In this document: positions 1 to 9,364 of the stretch, piece by piece
Position numbering within the stretch: the stretch's first letter is position 1
How the letters are laid out: each line of letters begins with the position of its first letter
Source of the DNA: Pleurostoma richardsiae
Taxonomy: Eukaryota; Ascomycota; Sordariomycetes; Calosphaeriales; Pleurostomataceae
Length of the DNA stretch: 22,660 nucleotides
Assembly (NCBI GenBank): GCA_030052745.1
Contig: JANBVO010000105.1
Location: 1-22,660, forward strand
Direction: 5' to 3'
Notes under the pieces: model-generated
Told to the model about the DNA's origin: nothing
Seen by the model: only the letters and a program-made list of their open reading frames with translations
The model's database searches: none
Translations under genes and position numbers: made by a program

Positions 1-94
1 TGATGACCATCCTCGAGTTTCTCGATCGGCCACCTTCAAGGACATAGTCAGATTATGGCTCTAGTGAAGATGCTGCCTTGGGCAAAGCTAGACG

Positions 95-364
95 TCAACA
101 AGGGATCCTGGTCACCGCGTGGTACTCCGCGTCCCTGAGGTCCTCCTGGCCCGCCTTGTACGGATACAAGTCGATCAGCAAGGGTGTCGGGGGCAGCCTG
201 TTTGATTGTTCGAGGTAATAGCTCAGGAGGTCGGACGGGTCATCGAGGCGACGTCGTATCCCAGCGAGCATGGCATCTTGCTGCTCTCTGGGCCGAGGAC
301 AGTAGACGTATGCCAATCGTGACAAATACGGTTCTTGCTCGTCCATGCTGATAGGTGTGTTCAT
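95..364 (-). CDS. Small hypothetical protein, 89 aa
   Basis: An ATG-started frame of 89 codons ends in TGA. It is rich in charged and Pro/Leu residues (motifs such as EQEPYLSRLAYVYCPRPREQ and SDLLSYYLEQSNRLPP), which reads like real protein rather than a random frame. There is no signal peptide or membrane segment. A second in-frame ATG lies six codons in. A weak donor (GTGACC) near the 3' end could extend or alter the last residues toward the left window edge. I do not recognise the family. The downstream end lies close to the window edge, so this may be one exon of a longer gene. Confidence 0.4.
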   Translation of the reverse strand: MNTPISMDEQEPYLSRLAYVYCPRPREQQDAMLAGIRRRLDDPSDLLSYYLEQSNRLPPTPLLIDLYPYKAGQEDLRDAEYHAVTRIPC

Positions 365-482
365 TCGAAGCGGATATACAACTAGTTGTAGACACAGTTA
401 TAAGCATTGGAGGTTTTCAGCGCGGCAAGGTTATGCTCTGTGGGTTGATGTTGGCCTGAGGATGATGAGAAGTTGATAAGGC

Positions 483-727
483 AGGCTGTGTCCGAGGACA
501 GACAGCGTCCTCGGACACAGCCTGTCCCCGGACGTTCTCTGTCCCCGGACGTTCTCTGTCCCCGGACGTTCTCTGTCCCCGGACGTTCTCTGTCCCCGGA
601 CGTTCTCTGTCCTCGGACACAGCCTGTCCCCGGACACAGCCTGTCCTCGGACACAGCCTGTCCCCGGACGTTCTCTGTCCTCGGACACAGCCTGTCCCCG
701 GACGTTCTCTGTCCTCGGACACAGCAT
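483..727. repeat. 17-bp minisatellite with an inverted unit at its left edge
   Basis: Thirteen contiguous 17-bp units run from 507 to 727. Type A is GTCCTCGGACACAGCCT and type B is GTCCCCGGACGTTCTCT. The order is A B B B B B A C A B A B A', where C (626-642) joins the first half of B to the second half of A and A' ends in CAT. A perfect reverse complement of unit A lies at 483-499, separated from the first unit by 7 bases, so 483-523 can fold into a 17-bp stem. Because 17 is not a multiple of 3, the array passes through all three frames without stops and creates several overlapping spurious ORFs on both strands. Confidence 0.95.
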
Positions 728-739
728 GTCCCGTGTTGA

Positions 740-1113
740 AAAGAGTGATGTATTCTTCTTGTTGTTCTTGTTCAAACGGCGGGAACACTCATACTTATAC
801 ACATCCCCAACTCCTGTTACACACCACTGTTTCAGCCACCGTGATATTTGACAGTCTGACCCAGCCGTCCTGGGGCGGCTATGCAGCGTTCAACTATCCA
901 TACACACAGGTATCCATTCCTTGCTTTCGGAAAACGAACCCCTCGTACACGAATCCCTGAGCTGTGAAACAAAGAGTTCGTGTTCGAGGTCGTTTTCCTT
1001 CCCGCCTGGACCTGGTTACCTTTCTGCTGACAATCTTTCTGGTTGTTCTCTATCTATGCACTTATCAGGCCTTTCCTGGCCCTCCTCGACTTCTGTTTGC
1101 CGATATCACTCGT
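740..1113. other. Non-coding stretch between minisatellite and retrotransposon fragment
   Basis: No convincing coding frame was found. On the reverse strand this follows directly after the stop of the non-LTR element fragment, so part of it may be that element's 3' untranslated region. I could not see a poly(A) tail or target-site duplication that would mark the element end. Confidence 0.4.
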
Positions 1114-1800
1114 CTACGCTGAGTATTGAAGTACCGTGGGCGGAACCGCCCTATATTGTTTCAAGAGCCCCGTGCGAAGGAGCATCTTGGCTGCTTGTAC
1201 CGCCATTGACGAGCTACAGAGAATGCGCTTGATGTCAACGCATGGTTGCTTGCCTGCCCACATCCGGTGTCGTTCTTCTGTCCAGTTCCGGCACTCAAGC
1301 AGGATATGCCGCACTGTCTGTGGTCCGTATCCGCATTCGCACATATCCGTGTCGCCCTTGTCGATGGAGTGGAGGTACGCACGCAAGCTGATCTTGCCAT
1401 TGCGCATCTGTGTGATCACGGAGCTGATTGCTCTGTGTGCTCCGATATGGATCTTGAGTACGTCTTTTCCCGGCCGGACCACGAGCTTGTACAGATTCCT
1501 GCCATGATTGGCTGTTTCCCATGACGCTTCCCACTCGCCTTTCATCGCCCGTCGGATGATAGACTTTGTGGTGGCCATCAGGGTTCGTGGAGTGTTAGCT
1601 CCTAGGGGTTCTTCTGCTTGTTCGTCCAGGTGGGACCCGGCAGCCTCTTTTGCTGCTCGATCGGCCGCTTCGTTGCCTGGCACTCCGACATGGGCTGGGA
1701 TCCAGCGAACCTGTACTTCCCACCCCTGATCGCGGAGCTTGTCGAGTGCCTGCATGGCCTCGGCCAGGATGTATTGGCCCGAGGGGCATCTTCAACCCTT
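1114..1800 (-). mobile_element. 5'-truncated non-LTR retrotransposon (Tad1/I-like), RNase H and zinc knuckle
   Basis: The reverse-strand frame encodes the C-terminal end of a LINE ORF2 polyprotein. It opens with [18 protein letters not shown], followed by the RNase H1 motif [20 protein letters not shown], whose last Asp is the usual fourth catalytic acid. About 100 residues later comes a knuckle-like C-x-C-x8-H-x4-C ([17 protein letters not shown]). Upstream of CPSGQ the frame has TGA stops and the expected first RNase H catalytic motifs and reverse transcriptase are absent. The copy is therefore truncated and cannot move by itself. The open frame from the internal ATG at 1755 is 213 codons. 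5' truncation is typical of target-primed reverse transcription, but here decay may also contribute. Confidence 0.88.
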
Positions 1801-1830
1801 CAACTGGATAGGTCACGGCCTAGACTTTAA

Positions 1831-2180
1831 CAGGAGCATCCAAGAACGGCCACACGCTCCCTTGACATTGATGTATCTAGCTCCTCTACAGGGCTACCAG
1901 GCCATCCAATTGTCCTAGTTACGAGGAGTATATTACGTCGAGTATACTGTGATACAGGTCGTGGGAAGCGTCTCCGCTACAAGGACGCTATGGAGTGGTT
2001 CCTGCCTCCAGTGCCTGGTCCCAATATCCACTTAGTATGTGTATGTGCGTGGCCACAGCGCTGCAACACTCCTATCTTTCCTTATTTTCGCTCACGTTTA
2101 CGGAAGCGGGCGGTAGGACCTCAGTTTTCGACGTTCAACGCCAGGTTGTTCAGACCCTGGCGAAGAATAACCCGATCGCT
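1831..2180. other. Gap without recognisable gene
   Basis: Only short frames are present here on either strand. Upstream parts of the retrotransposon could be present in heavily decayed form, but no reverse-transcriptase motif was visible. Nothing else supports a feature. Confidence 0.3.
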
Positions 2181-2936
2181 CTATCGTCTTCCGTCAACCC
2201 AGACCTCTATCATTATGGATCCAACTAAAGACACCCACCCCAGAATCATTAAGAGACCGACATGATGATATGCGGCGGAACTGGTAGTGCTGGGTGAGGT
2301 TGGAACCAGAGTTGTGTACTGATAAGTCTGAGATGCGTTGAAAGGCGCAGTCAATGAACTAGTATTCTGCCAGATTTGCGTCCCGGTAGACGCTGCAACA
2401 GGAGTGGAGATGGGTGAGACTGCCGAGACCGGGGAAGACACAGAGCTACGAGTTGTTAGGGGGAGGGGAGGGCAAGTGGAAGGAGACAAATCTATCGTAG
2501 CAGAGCCGGCCTCCCCATTAACTTCGACTTCCACGGTTAGCGCCTCTAGGTAATTCACTGAAATCTCTGAGCTGCAGACATAGTCCACCGTAGTGAATCC
2601 CGAGACGCTGGTCATTATACGCTATGCCATGATCAGGGAAGAAGCCCACCAAGTATACGACCTTTAAATACTGTGGGTTTGCTCTTCGTTTGCGCTTGTG
2701 TCCAGAAAAGGCGAAACAGTTCCAGAACTGAGGCCCAGAACTGTATACTCAGTAGAGTGATTTATGGCTCTGGCGTTGCAAGTGCGCGCTGATACAGTAT
2801 GCTGCGAAATAATTCTTGACACTAAGTTACACGAATTGAGGACCGTGGTATTGTGTGGCTTTGCGGGATCCACTTGTAGCGGAAGGTACAGATGGATGCG
2901 ATCCCTAACAAAGGCAGAACTGGCTGCTTACCTACC
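2181..2936 (-). pseudogene. Fragment of a surface/secreted protein gene with Ser/Thr-rich stalk and terminal hydrophobic segment
   Basis: Two reverse-strand stretches lie in the same frame. The upstream one (about 2936-2664) includes YLPLQVDPAKPHNTTVLNSC and NHSTEYTVLGLSSGTVSPF, with several N-glycosylation sequons. The downstream one (2615-2181, from ATG) starts MTSVSGFTTVDYVCSSEISV, becomes Ser/Thr/Pro-rich and ends with a hydrophobic segment (HHVGLLMILGWVSLVGSIMI) plus a short basic tail. That layout fits a wall- or membrane-anchored ectodomain. TAA and TAG separate the two parts, and none of the introns I tried restores the frame cleanly. I found no N-terminal signal exon. The unit may be a decayed gene or one whose splicing I could not resolve. 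The family is not named with confidence. Confidence 0.45.
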
Positions 2937-3848
2937 GCGAGTACTACATCCTCCTCCTCTTCTTGAGTCCTCTAAGAGGCTTGTGTCAACTAAATAAGCG
3001 TGGCGCCGCATTTGGATGCTGCACGGCGTTTCTTACCAAACTCTGCTACACTAACAGGACGGCTTGAGCCCAAGGCGTTTCTGTTGAGTGTCCATCCGCG
3101 GCGACCCCGCGCGACCCTGCAGAGTTGCGATCCGAAAGAGAAATCATGTGCATGGTCACGTTACTAGCAAAGGCACTATGCTAGCGGTCCCTGAGCGCCG
3201 CGCAGCTCCGCCAAATCTATACGGCGGTAGCTGGACGATCTTTTTCGTTTTCGTGGTGTCCTTTAGCTATAGGCATACAAGGTGGTGCTGGTCTGCACGT
3301 CAATGCCGGCGGAGGAGCAGGCGCGGTGGCGCCAGAGGAAAAGTCGGGGTGTTTGCTGCTTCCGTGGAGGTGAAACGGATAATTGTCAGTGCGCCCTCAT
3401 AGAGCCACACTCGCCACACTCTGACCCGTAGCCCTAAAATGCTGACTGAAAAATCAGCGACACTTATTTCGCGCTCCAACTGCAATGAACCGCTCTGTTA
3501 TTACAAATAGTGGTAGTACCTGGGAGTACAATGACCACGGTGCACAGCCACGTAGATCAGCAGTAGCAGAAATGAATCCTACTATAAAAGTTAACTCGCC
3601 TTCTACTGTATCAGGTATGTCCGCTCCTGTCTCGCGCCAAATCCAACGAACCTGCAACGAGCGAGCATCGAAAATGTAACCCTACAGTACGAGCAGGGCA
3701 TCTGAGGTGTACCCCACGAGTTTTCCGTTGCTAGTCTTCAATCTACAAGCATGCTGAGGTACAATAAACACCCTCGTAAGGGACCGTCAGACGACGCGGA
3801 AGCATGCGCCACATCCAATATCAGGACCTAGGAATCCCTGGCCCACGA
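2937..3848. other. Repeat-like debris, no convincing gene
   Basis: On the reverse strand there are short protein-like pieces: VRWIWRETGADIPDTVEGEL near 3650-3590 and LEREISVADF near 3480, both followed by hydrophobic residues. The DNA under these pieces resembles a segment at 16426-16470, so it may be old dispersed repeat sequence. An ATG on the reverse strand near 3090 opens only a short frame. The motif TACAGTA or its complement occurs at 2793, 3604 and 3683. No intact coding region can be supported. Confidence 0.35.
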
Positions 3849-4526
3849 TCATTCTGTTGCCTGAGATTGCTGTGAGATCTCGGCATCATCTGCTTCAAAG
3901 AGGTTCGCCTCGCTCTCTATCCTTTCTTGTGGCTCTTGTCTATCGATGCATGCCTGGTCTAACCTTTCCTGCTGCTTCGATACGCGCTCCACCAGGTCCT
4001 CCAATCTCTTTTGCAGAGTCTGCTCGTCGTTCAACAGCCTGCTGAGAGTCAGACGCTTCTCAAACAGGATTTGTGTGAGCTCTTGAATCCTCAAAGTCAA
4101 CCGTTCCTCCTGTGATACTTGAGAAATGCGTGGCGCGGGAGTGCTGCCCTCTGGGGGGTTTCCATCCTCGGCAGGCACGGGCGAAGGTGAGAGCAGTATC
4201 GTTGAATTGGCTGCGGCAGCACCGCCCTTGTTGGACTGGTCCTCGCCCACGACGGCTGCGAGGCTTTTCAATGTATCCTGGCGCCGCTGCGCGGCCGTGT
4301 CACGCACTTTCCCCGGCTGGATCCCCAACAGTTCGAGTGCTCCATCCAAGTCGCTCTTTTTGATGGCGATCGGAGCCTGGCCGGATATCCTCGATTCGGG
4401 ACCATTCATGTCCCAGATGATGTTCTGAAGTTCATCTAGCCGTTTTGTGTCCCACGTTCCGGAGCTAGAAAAGTAGACTATGTCGATTTGGACGGTGACG
4501 GCTCCGATATACCGAACGTCTTGCAT
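3849..4526 (-). CDS. Hypothetical protein with C-terminal coiled coil, 225 aa
   Basis: A single uninterrupted ATG-started frame. The N-terminal half (about residues 1-95) has a compact mixed alpha/beta look, starting MQDVRYIGAVTVQIDIVYFS and including ELQNIIWDMNGPESRISGQA. A Pro/Ser/Ala-rich linker (about 100-135) follows, then a strongly charged helical segment (about 140-205) with heptad-like Leu spacing (LTQILFEKRLTLSRLLNDEQ, LQKRLEDLVERVSKQQERL), a probable coiled coil. The tail is acidic. There is no signal peptide or membrane helix, so it is likely cytosolic or nuclear. A TATA-like box lies about 70 bp upstream of the ATG. I do not recognise the family; function is unknown. Confidence 0.6.
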   Translation of the reverse strand: MQDVRYIGAVTVQIDIVYFSSSGTWDTKRLDELQNIIWDMNGPESRISGQAPIAIKKSDLDGALELLGIQPGKVRDTAAQRRQDTLKSLAAVVGEDQSNKGGAAAANSTILLSPSPVPAEDGNPPEGSTPAPRISQVSQEERLTLRIQELTQILFEKRLTLSRLLNDEQTLQKRLEDLVERVSKQQERLDQACIDRQEPQERIESEANLFEADDAEISQQSQATE

Positions 4527-4597
4527 GGCGCTTTCATTACCACCGGAACATCAAGGGACTGATGACTGAGTTGCATGAACGGGAAAGACTTGGTGGA

Positions 4598-4603
4598 TTT
4601 ATA
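4598..4603 (-). promoter_or_regulatory. Possible TATA box for the coiled-coil gene
   Basis: Read on the reverse strand, GATATAAATCC lies about 72 bp before the ATG at 4526. Position and sequence fit a TATA element. No experimental support. Confidence 0.35.
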
Positions 4604-4879
4604 TCTCCATAATGAGCCAAGACTGGACCCCCGGATCTTCCATCCTTCACTGTTGGTCTAGGTATTATCACTGCCTCCAATCTTGGCCGGTCACATTCGT
4701 TGAAATTGGGCTATTCAGCGTCAAATTTTGGACTCGGAAAAGGCAGATTGTCTGCAGGTCCGGGCTATGATGACCCCCCACGCGCGAACATTTGTGACGC
4801 CGCACCCAACAAAAAGGAAAATATTATCTTCTATTCCCGAATGGAAACCTTGTGTCTCTCGGGCGGCTGCGTCAATTTA

Positions 4880-5747
4880 TTAGCCTGCTGCTATCAGTTT
4901 CTGAATAGCGAACTTGACGGGTTCTCTGAGAGCAAGAGAGCCCTTTGATTTCAGCAGGAACGGGTGCTGTTGAATCTTAGCTTCCAAAACCCCACCCTAG
5001 CGTGACAACGTACCGCGAGAGCTGGTAGAGACCCGGACTGGAGGATGCTGAGGAAGTCCATTGCTTCCTGTGTCCAAGACGTGACACCTCCTAGTCGCAT
5101 CATCGTCTCTCCCGCATAAGCCGTCAAGAATGCACGATCAGCCTCTCTGGTAAGTGAGCCCGTCGTAGGCTTGTAGTTCATATCAATACCTTTCCTAAAT
5201 TAGTGCCCGGTTGGGATGGCATTTGTCGCTGCCTCACCTAGCTTCACCACACCATGGAAGGAGATCCGGATGGTATCGACGCGCAGAATAATGGGAAATG
5301 ATGCTAGATAGATGATCGCGGAGATTATCTAGAACTATTAGCTACATGCGGATTCGTCGGGAGGATGGGAGATACGACTTGCGACATGACGCTGGCAACC
5401 TCCACCTCGGACGCAAGAGGAAAGACCTCGAAAAGATCCAAATCCAAGAATTCATGGACGACGTAAACGGAGTGCTTCTCAAAATAAACACCTAGTATTC
5501 GAGCGATGTTCACATGTGCTACTTTTGCTACGAGGCCGACATCTGAGATCGTCGCGTCTGGATGGTCTCGCACAAGAACGATTTGACGGCTCGTCCGTGC
5601 TTGATGGAGAGCAATCCAGCCATGAGGACTGGTTCCCACCTGGTCGAAGTCGGCCTTCGGATTCCGGTTCAAAAAGACTGGGGGCATCGCTCTCACGGGG
5701 ATGATGTCCCATCGCCGGCAGAAGGCTCGCTTGCGACTGAGACACAT
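4880..5747 (-). pseudogene. Decayed protein-kinase-like gene (pseudokinase copy 1)
   Basis: Three reverse-strand exons can be read. Exon 1 (5747-5379) holds a kinase N-lobe-like segment: GWIALHQARTSRQIVLVRDH, where the VAIK lysine position is Arg, then VAKVAHVNIARILGVYFEKH and the hinge-like VYVVHEFLDLDLF. A 50-bp intron (5378-5329) follows a Gln codon. Exon 2 (5328-5014) reads IISAIIYLASFPIILRVDTI, lacks any HRD catalytic loop and has an in-frame TAA at 5202-5200. It continues in the same frame to TSWTQEAMDFLSILQSG. A 47-bp intron (5013-4967, donor GTACGT) precedes exon 3, HPFLLKSKGSLALREPVKFA to TAA at 4880. A 43-bp intron candidate (GTGAGG to TTTAG) over the stop would shift the frame, so the stop is probably genuine. 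Loss of the catalytic loop, active-site Lys and frame argues for a relic. Confidence 0.75.
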
Positions 5748-6303
5748 CTTTTCCCTGAGGAGCGTTAATGGGCTCTCTTCATAGAGAATTGCTCTGGCTT
5801 TATATCGATTGTAGCCTGTGATCGTAAATGGACACCATCAAGCGGCTATTCTGACCTGTCCTGGAGTGCCTCTGCACCAGCTTGAAATAAGCGGCTGATG
5901 TCTCGGAAGACATCAACGCAATCATCTACGTAGACACAGCCGAAAACAGGCGGCTGAACCATCTTACCCAATGCCGACGATGTAGCTCTATAATGCTTTC
6001 CTGTCCTGCATTGAAGCAAAAGTCAGCCCGGACTGACGCATGTACGTAGCTCTCCCTTAGTCGGGACGGATTGTTATACCTCTGGAGCATCCAGATTTTG
6101 TCGCGTATCCGCGAAATTCTACAGCCGTCCCCTGGAAGGCCAGAAGAGGATGCTATGAGCCCATGGGAATGGAGAGGAATCCCTTCATCCACCTAAATAT
6201 GCTCGCTGATGCTTCGTGGTGATCTGCTCTAGCAAACCGTCAACTTCTTAGCAACAGCGCGGCGCCCCTTTGCCACAAGATTACGCAACTTGTGGGTGCT
6301 GCT
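5748..6303. other. Intergenic region between divergent pseudokinase relics
   Basis: It contains an 88-codon reverse-strand frame (6192-5926, ATG start) with motifs such as GCRISRIRDKIWMLQRYNN. I do not recognise it, and coding status is uncertain. The rest would hold the 5' flanks of both flanking relics. No clear TATA box or CAAT element stood out. Confidence 0.3.
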
Positions 6304-7376
6304 ATGGATACCGCGGACAAACGCCATACTCAGATCGGCATTCTTATGCCAGAGGATGTCGAATTTCGACCACGGAATCCTGACACCGTTCCCTCTCCCA
6401 CGTCGCCCTACATCACCAAGCCAGGCAAGGCAGGCAAGCTACACAAGAAGGGTTTTGTCTCCGGTCAAGATACGGTAGAGAGCGCCAGAAGAGTGTTGTC
6501 CAGACGTCCGAGATCGGATAGAATTCTCGAGACGACATGGGGATCACCATGGGAACAATACAGAAGATCTTTCAAGTTCGACCTTGGGGGCCTGGTTCAT
6601 CTGGCGCGGAGGAAAACACGACCTTATGGCTGTGTTCTGATTCGGGAATTTCCAGTCGCGAAGGCAGAAGAAACATTGTACTGGTTTCGACGGATCCGAC
6701 ATTCGAATATCACCACTGCCCTCGAAGTATTCGTGACAGATGACTTTCTTCATGTTGTCCTTGAGGAGATGGCCATTAACCTGGCGAGAATTGTGAAGTG
6801 CCCGGCATATCCGGACGAAGACCAGTTGAGCTGCATTCTCGGACAAGTGCGCTTCCTCCTCCCTTGAAAGTCGAGTAGTTGATCGTTGCAGATTTTAGAC
6901 GGCCTCTCTTATCTCGAATCCGAAGGGCTCGAGTTCCCGTGTCTCAGTTGCGACAACGTCCTGCTCAGCCTTGTTGGCGATGTTAAGATCAGTGAGTCTG
7001 CTGCCAAATCCGGAAGAGGTCTCGCTGATGAGGACGCCAAGCGAGTCAAGAACGTTGCAGAAATGCAGGAGATAGTGAACATCCCCATGTGAAAGCGGTC
7101 GAAAGTATCACGATGAGATTGATGCATAAGTATCCCCGGGAGGATTTCCAGCGTTGGCCACGAGACTCGAATGCTAGCATGTTCCTCGCAGCAGCAAAAT
7201 CTGGCGAGTCTGTAACGCGGCTGCTCAAGGTGGGTTTCTTCCCGCTTGCATCGATCGACGTAGACTAAGCCTCCTAGCACCCCCTAGTAGGCCCACCACG
7301 GCAGAAAGAGGTCCTCATGGATCTTGTGCGCTTTGCCCAAGTGTCTGTGCTGCCAGATTACCAGTACGGACCTTGA
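6304..7376 (+). pseudogene. Frameshifted protein-kinase-like gene (pseudokinase copy 2)
   Basis: Exon 1 starts at ATG 6304 (an upstream GTG at 6292 is not a credible fungal start) and runs to 6846. It has a basic N-terminal extension, then N-lobe-like FKFDLGGLVHLARRKTRPYG, CVLIREFP (VAIK Lys replaced by Arg), FRRIRHSNITTALEVFVTDD and DFLHVVLEEMAINLARIV. A 45-bp intron (6847-6891) follows CILGQ. Exon 2 reads ILDGLSYLESEGLEFPCLSC and DNVLLSLVGDVKISE, where the catalytic loop lacks HRD and DFG is not present. At about 7090 the frame hits TGA; shifting to the frame starting at 7092 gives KAVESITMRLMHKYPREDFQ and RWPRDSNASMFLAAAKSGES to 7229. A 48-bp intron (7230-7277) leads to exon 3, HPLVGPPRQKEVLMDLVRFA, ending at TGA 7374-7376. 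The single frameshift and lost catalytic residues suggest a decayed gene. Confidence 0.78.
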
Positions 7377-7438
7377 GAAACATGCATCCTGCGTACGTGA
7401 GGCAAGATGTGGCGTCCTGCATGCATCTTAGCGTCCCT

Positions 7439-7466
7439 TTCTGGCTGCGGTCCTTCTGGCTGCGGT
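7439..7466. repeat. Short tandem duplication, period 15 bp
   Basis: TTCTGGCTGCGGT occurs at 7439-7451 and again at 7454-7466, in the spacer between the pseudokinase relic and the reductase gene. Confidence 0.7.
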
Positions 7467-7604
7467 GCTTGAAGGAATTCCGAGTACATTTTTGGCCGCT
7501 GAGCTGTTCAGTCAAAAACACCTCTCCCGCCTTAGTTCTTCTAATCTACCGTGTTTGATGTCCCTCTCCTCGGGCGTTTCATTTTGGCGAACAAGACTTT
7601 CGAC

Positions 7605-9364
7605 ATGGAAACCGTCCAGGCATATGCGGTCTCCTGGACGGGCCTTTTTGCTGTCCTTATATTTCTGAGACTTCTTCCTCTCTTGAATAGATTACGTCCC
7701 GGGTTGAACAAGACGTTCGCATACATCAATTACCATGCTACCAGACACCTGACTTATCGTCTTGTGCGACGTCACGCGTTTGTAGGCCCGTCAACGGTGG
7801 GCTCCGTCTTGCTGCACATCGCATACGTCGCCGCAAATCTCGTCTGTCTTATATACGGAGCGTCTACTCTATCGGAGGCTGCCATACGTGCGGGAGACCT
7901 TTCTGTCGTGAACATGACACCATTGTTTCTCGGTCTAGATTCCAGTTTTCTCACCGACCTTCTAGGTACATCCTTGAAGACCTGGGGGAGAATACACCGT
8001 TCAGCAGGTCTCGTGTCATTCACCCTTCTCCTCTTCCACGTCCTCGCAATGGTCGTTGTACGTGCGCCGCTTCTCCTGTCACAGAACATCTACGCTGTCA
8101 TGGTACGTGTTTGTCCAGCGCCAGAAGACACGAATCTTACCAGCATTCAGGGCGTATCAGCACTGTGTCTCCTCATGCTGCTCTCGATCCCCGTATTACG
8201 CAAACTCTCGTTCGAAATCTTCCTCCGCGTACACCAGGCCCTAGCCGCGCTAGCAGCTTATGGCACATGTCGGCATCTTCTCTCAGCAGCCACCTTTCCC
8301 GCATGGTGCGTATTCACCTTCGCGGGCGTTTTCCTCCTTTTAGTATTTGTTCAATTCTGCAGAGCTTTGCATCGAAATAAGGCATGGGGGAAGCCGTATC
8401 CCCGAGCTTTTGTCACTCAGGATTATGGCAATATCAGGATCAGCATCAACCTATCTCGTCCGGTGAAGGTGGATGCCGGCCAGTACATAAATCTATGGAT
8501 GCCCTCGGCCGGCTTCTGGTCCTTCACGCAGAGTCACCCGTTCGTGGTGACCTCTTGGACGGATACCAAGCAGAGCACCTTGGAGCTCTTTATACAGCCT
8601 CGTGGAGGGTTCACACTCAACCTTCTTCGCCACAGCAGTCAAGACGATCACGGATTATCGCCTCACCTGGCCTTGATCAGCGGGCCCCATGGAACCAGCG
8701 TACCGGTCTGGGATCGTGAAAATGTCCTCATGGTAGCCGCTGGGTTCGGCATAGCCGCGCTGCTGCCGTATATCAGCAAAGTGACCTACGGCCACTACTT
8801 TCGCGAAGTCCGCACCCGCCGGGTCCATTTGGTTTGGCAGGTCCAAGATACCAGTAAGCTCTATTCGCGATTCCATCGACTCAGGCTGACTAGCACAGAT
8901 CTGGTAAATGCAGCGAGGCGTCTCCTCAACGACGCCCTAGGTGAAGACGTCGAAAAGGTAGGCGTTTCAAGGCATCGCGAGAAAACGTATTAACTGTCTA
9001 GAGACCATGACCATTTCGATCTATTACGAGTTCGGCGCCGTCGAGCGATCCTGGGGTCAGCATGCCAATCTCTTCAAAGGCAGTCCGAACTTGGAAGAAG
9101 TTCTCGAAAGAGAGGTGACTGGGACCTCCACTGCAGATAACTGTAGAGTTGAAGAGGGCATGCGAGAAATCAACAGAGAATACGGACGGAGAGACAGCGA
9201 ACTGCTGGTCCTAGGTCAGACCTTAGTGCCTGAGCTATCTTTCTATACTTACGAAACTTGTAGTTTCCGCGACGGGATCAATGAGAGATAGCCTCAGAGA
9301 AGCCGTTCGTGGACCGAATGGAAAGAAGGTTCGACTGAAGGAGTTGGACTGTCAACTCGAGTAG
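7605..9364 (+). CDS. Ferric/cupric reductase-like transmembrane protein (FRE/NOX superfamily)
   Basis: A membrane flavocytochrome that would pass electrons from NAD(P)H through FAD and two hemes to extracellular ferric or cupric ions. I chose ATG 7605; upstream in-frame GTG 7551 is not a likely start. Exons: 7605-8102, 8151-8957, 9004-9214 and 9264-9364. Two H-x13-H heme pairs are visible: RIHRSAG to FHVLA (about residues 132 and 146), and RVHQALA to CRHL. They lie in a hydrophobic multi-helix domain. Then come the FAD site HPFVVTSW, the LISGPHG motif and the NADPH-site VLMVAAGFGIAALLPYI. The C-terminus is restored by splicing: ELLVLVSATGSMRDSLREAV to TAG 9362-9364. Candidate intron 8103-8150 (GTACGT..CAG) is exactly 48 nt and in frame, so retention would insert 16 residues; total length is 554 aa with it or 538 without. 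Intron 8958-9003 ends CTAGAG because ending at CTAG would create a stop. Substrate (iron or copper) cannot be told from the sequence. Confidence 0.9.

Noticed and set aside
382-802. Several overlapping ORFs on both strands rich in SVPGRSLSPD-like or RERPGT-like repeats
   Set aside because: They are translations of the 17-bp minisatellite in different frames; stop-free units of a length not divisible by three open all frames.
1136-1830. Plus-strand and alternative reverse-strand ORFs over the retrotransposon
   Set aside because: They are shadows of the RNase H frame, which carries the recognisable motifs.
7551-7604. Extension of the reductase start to GTG 7551
   Set aside because: GTG is not a credible start in a fungal nuclear gene; ATG 7605 begins just before the first membrane helix.
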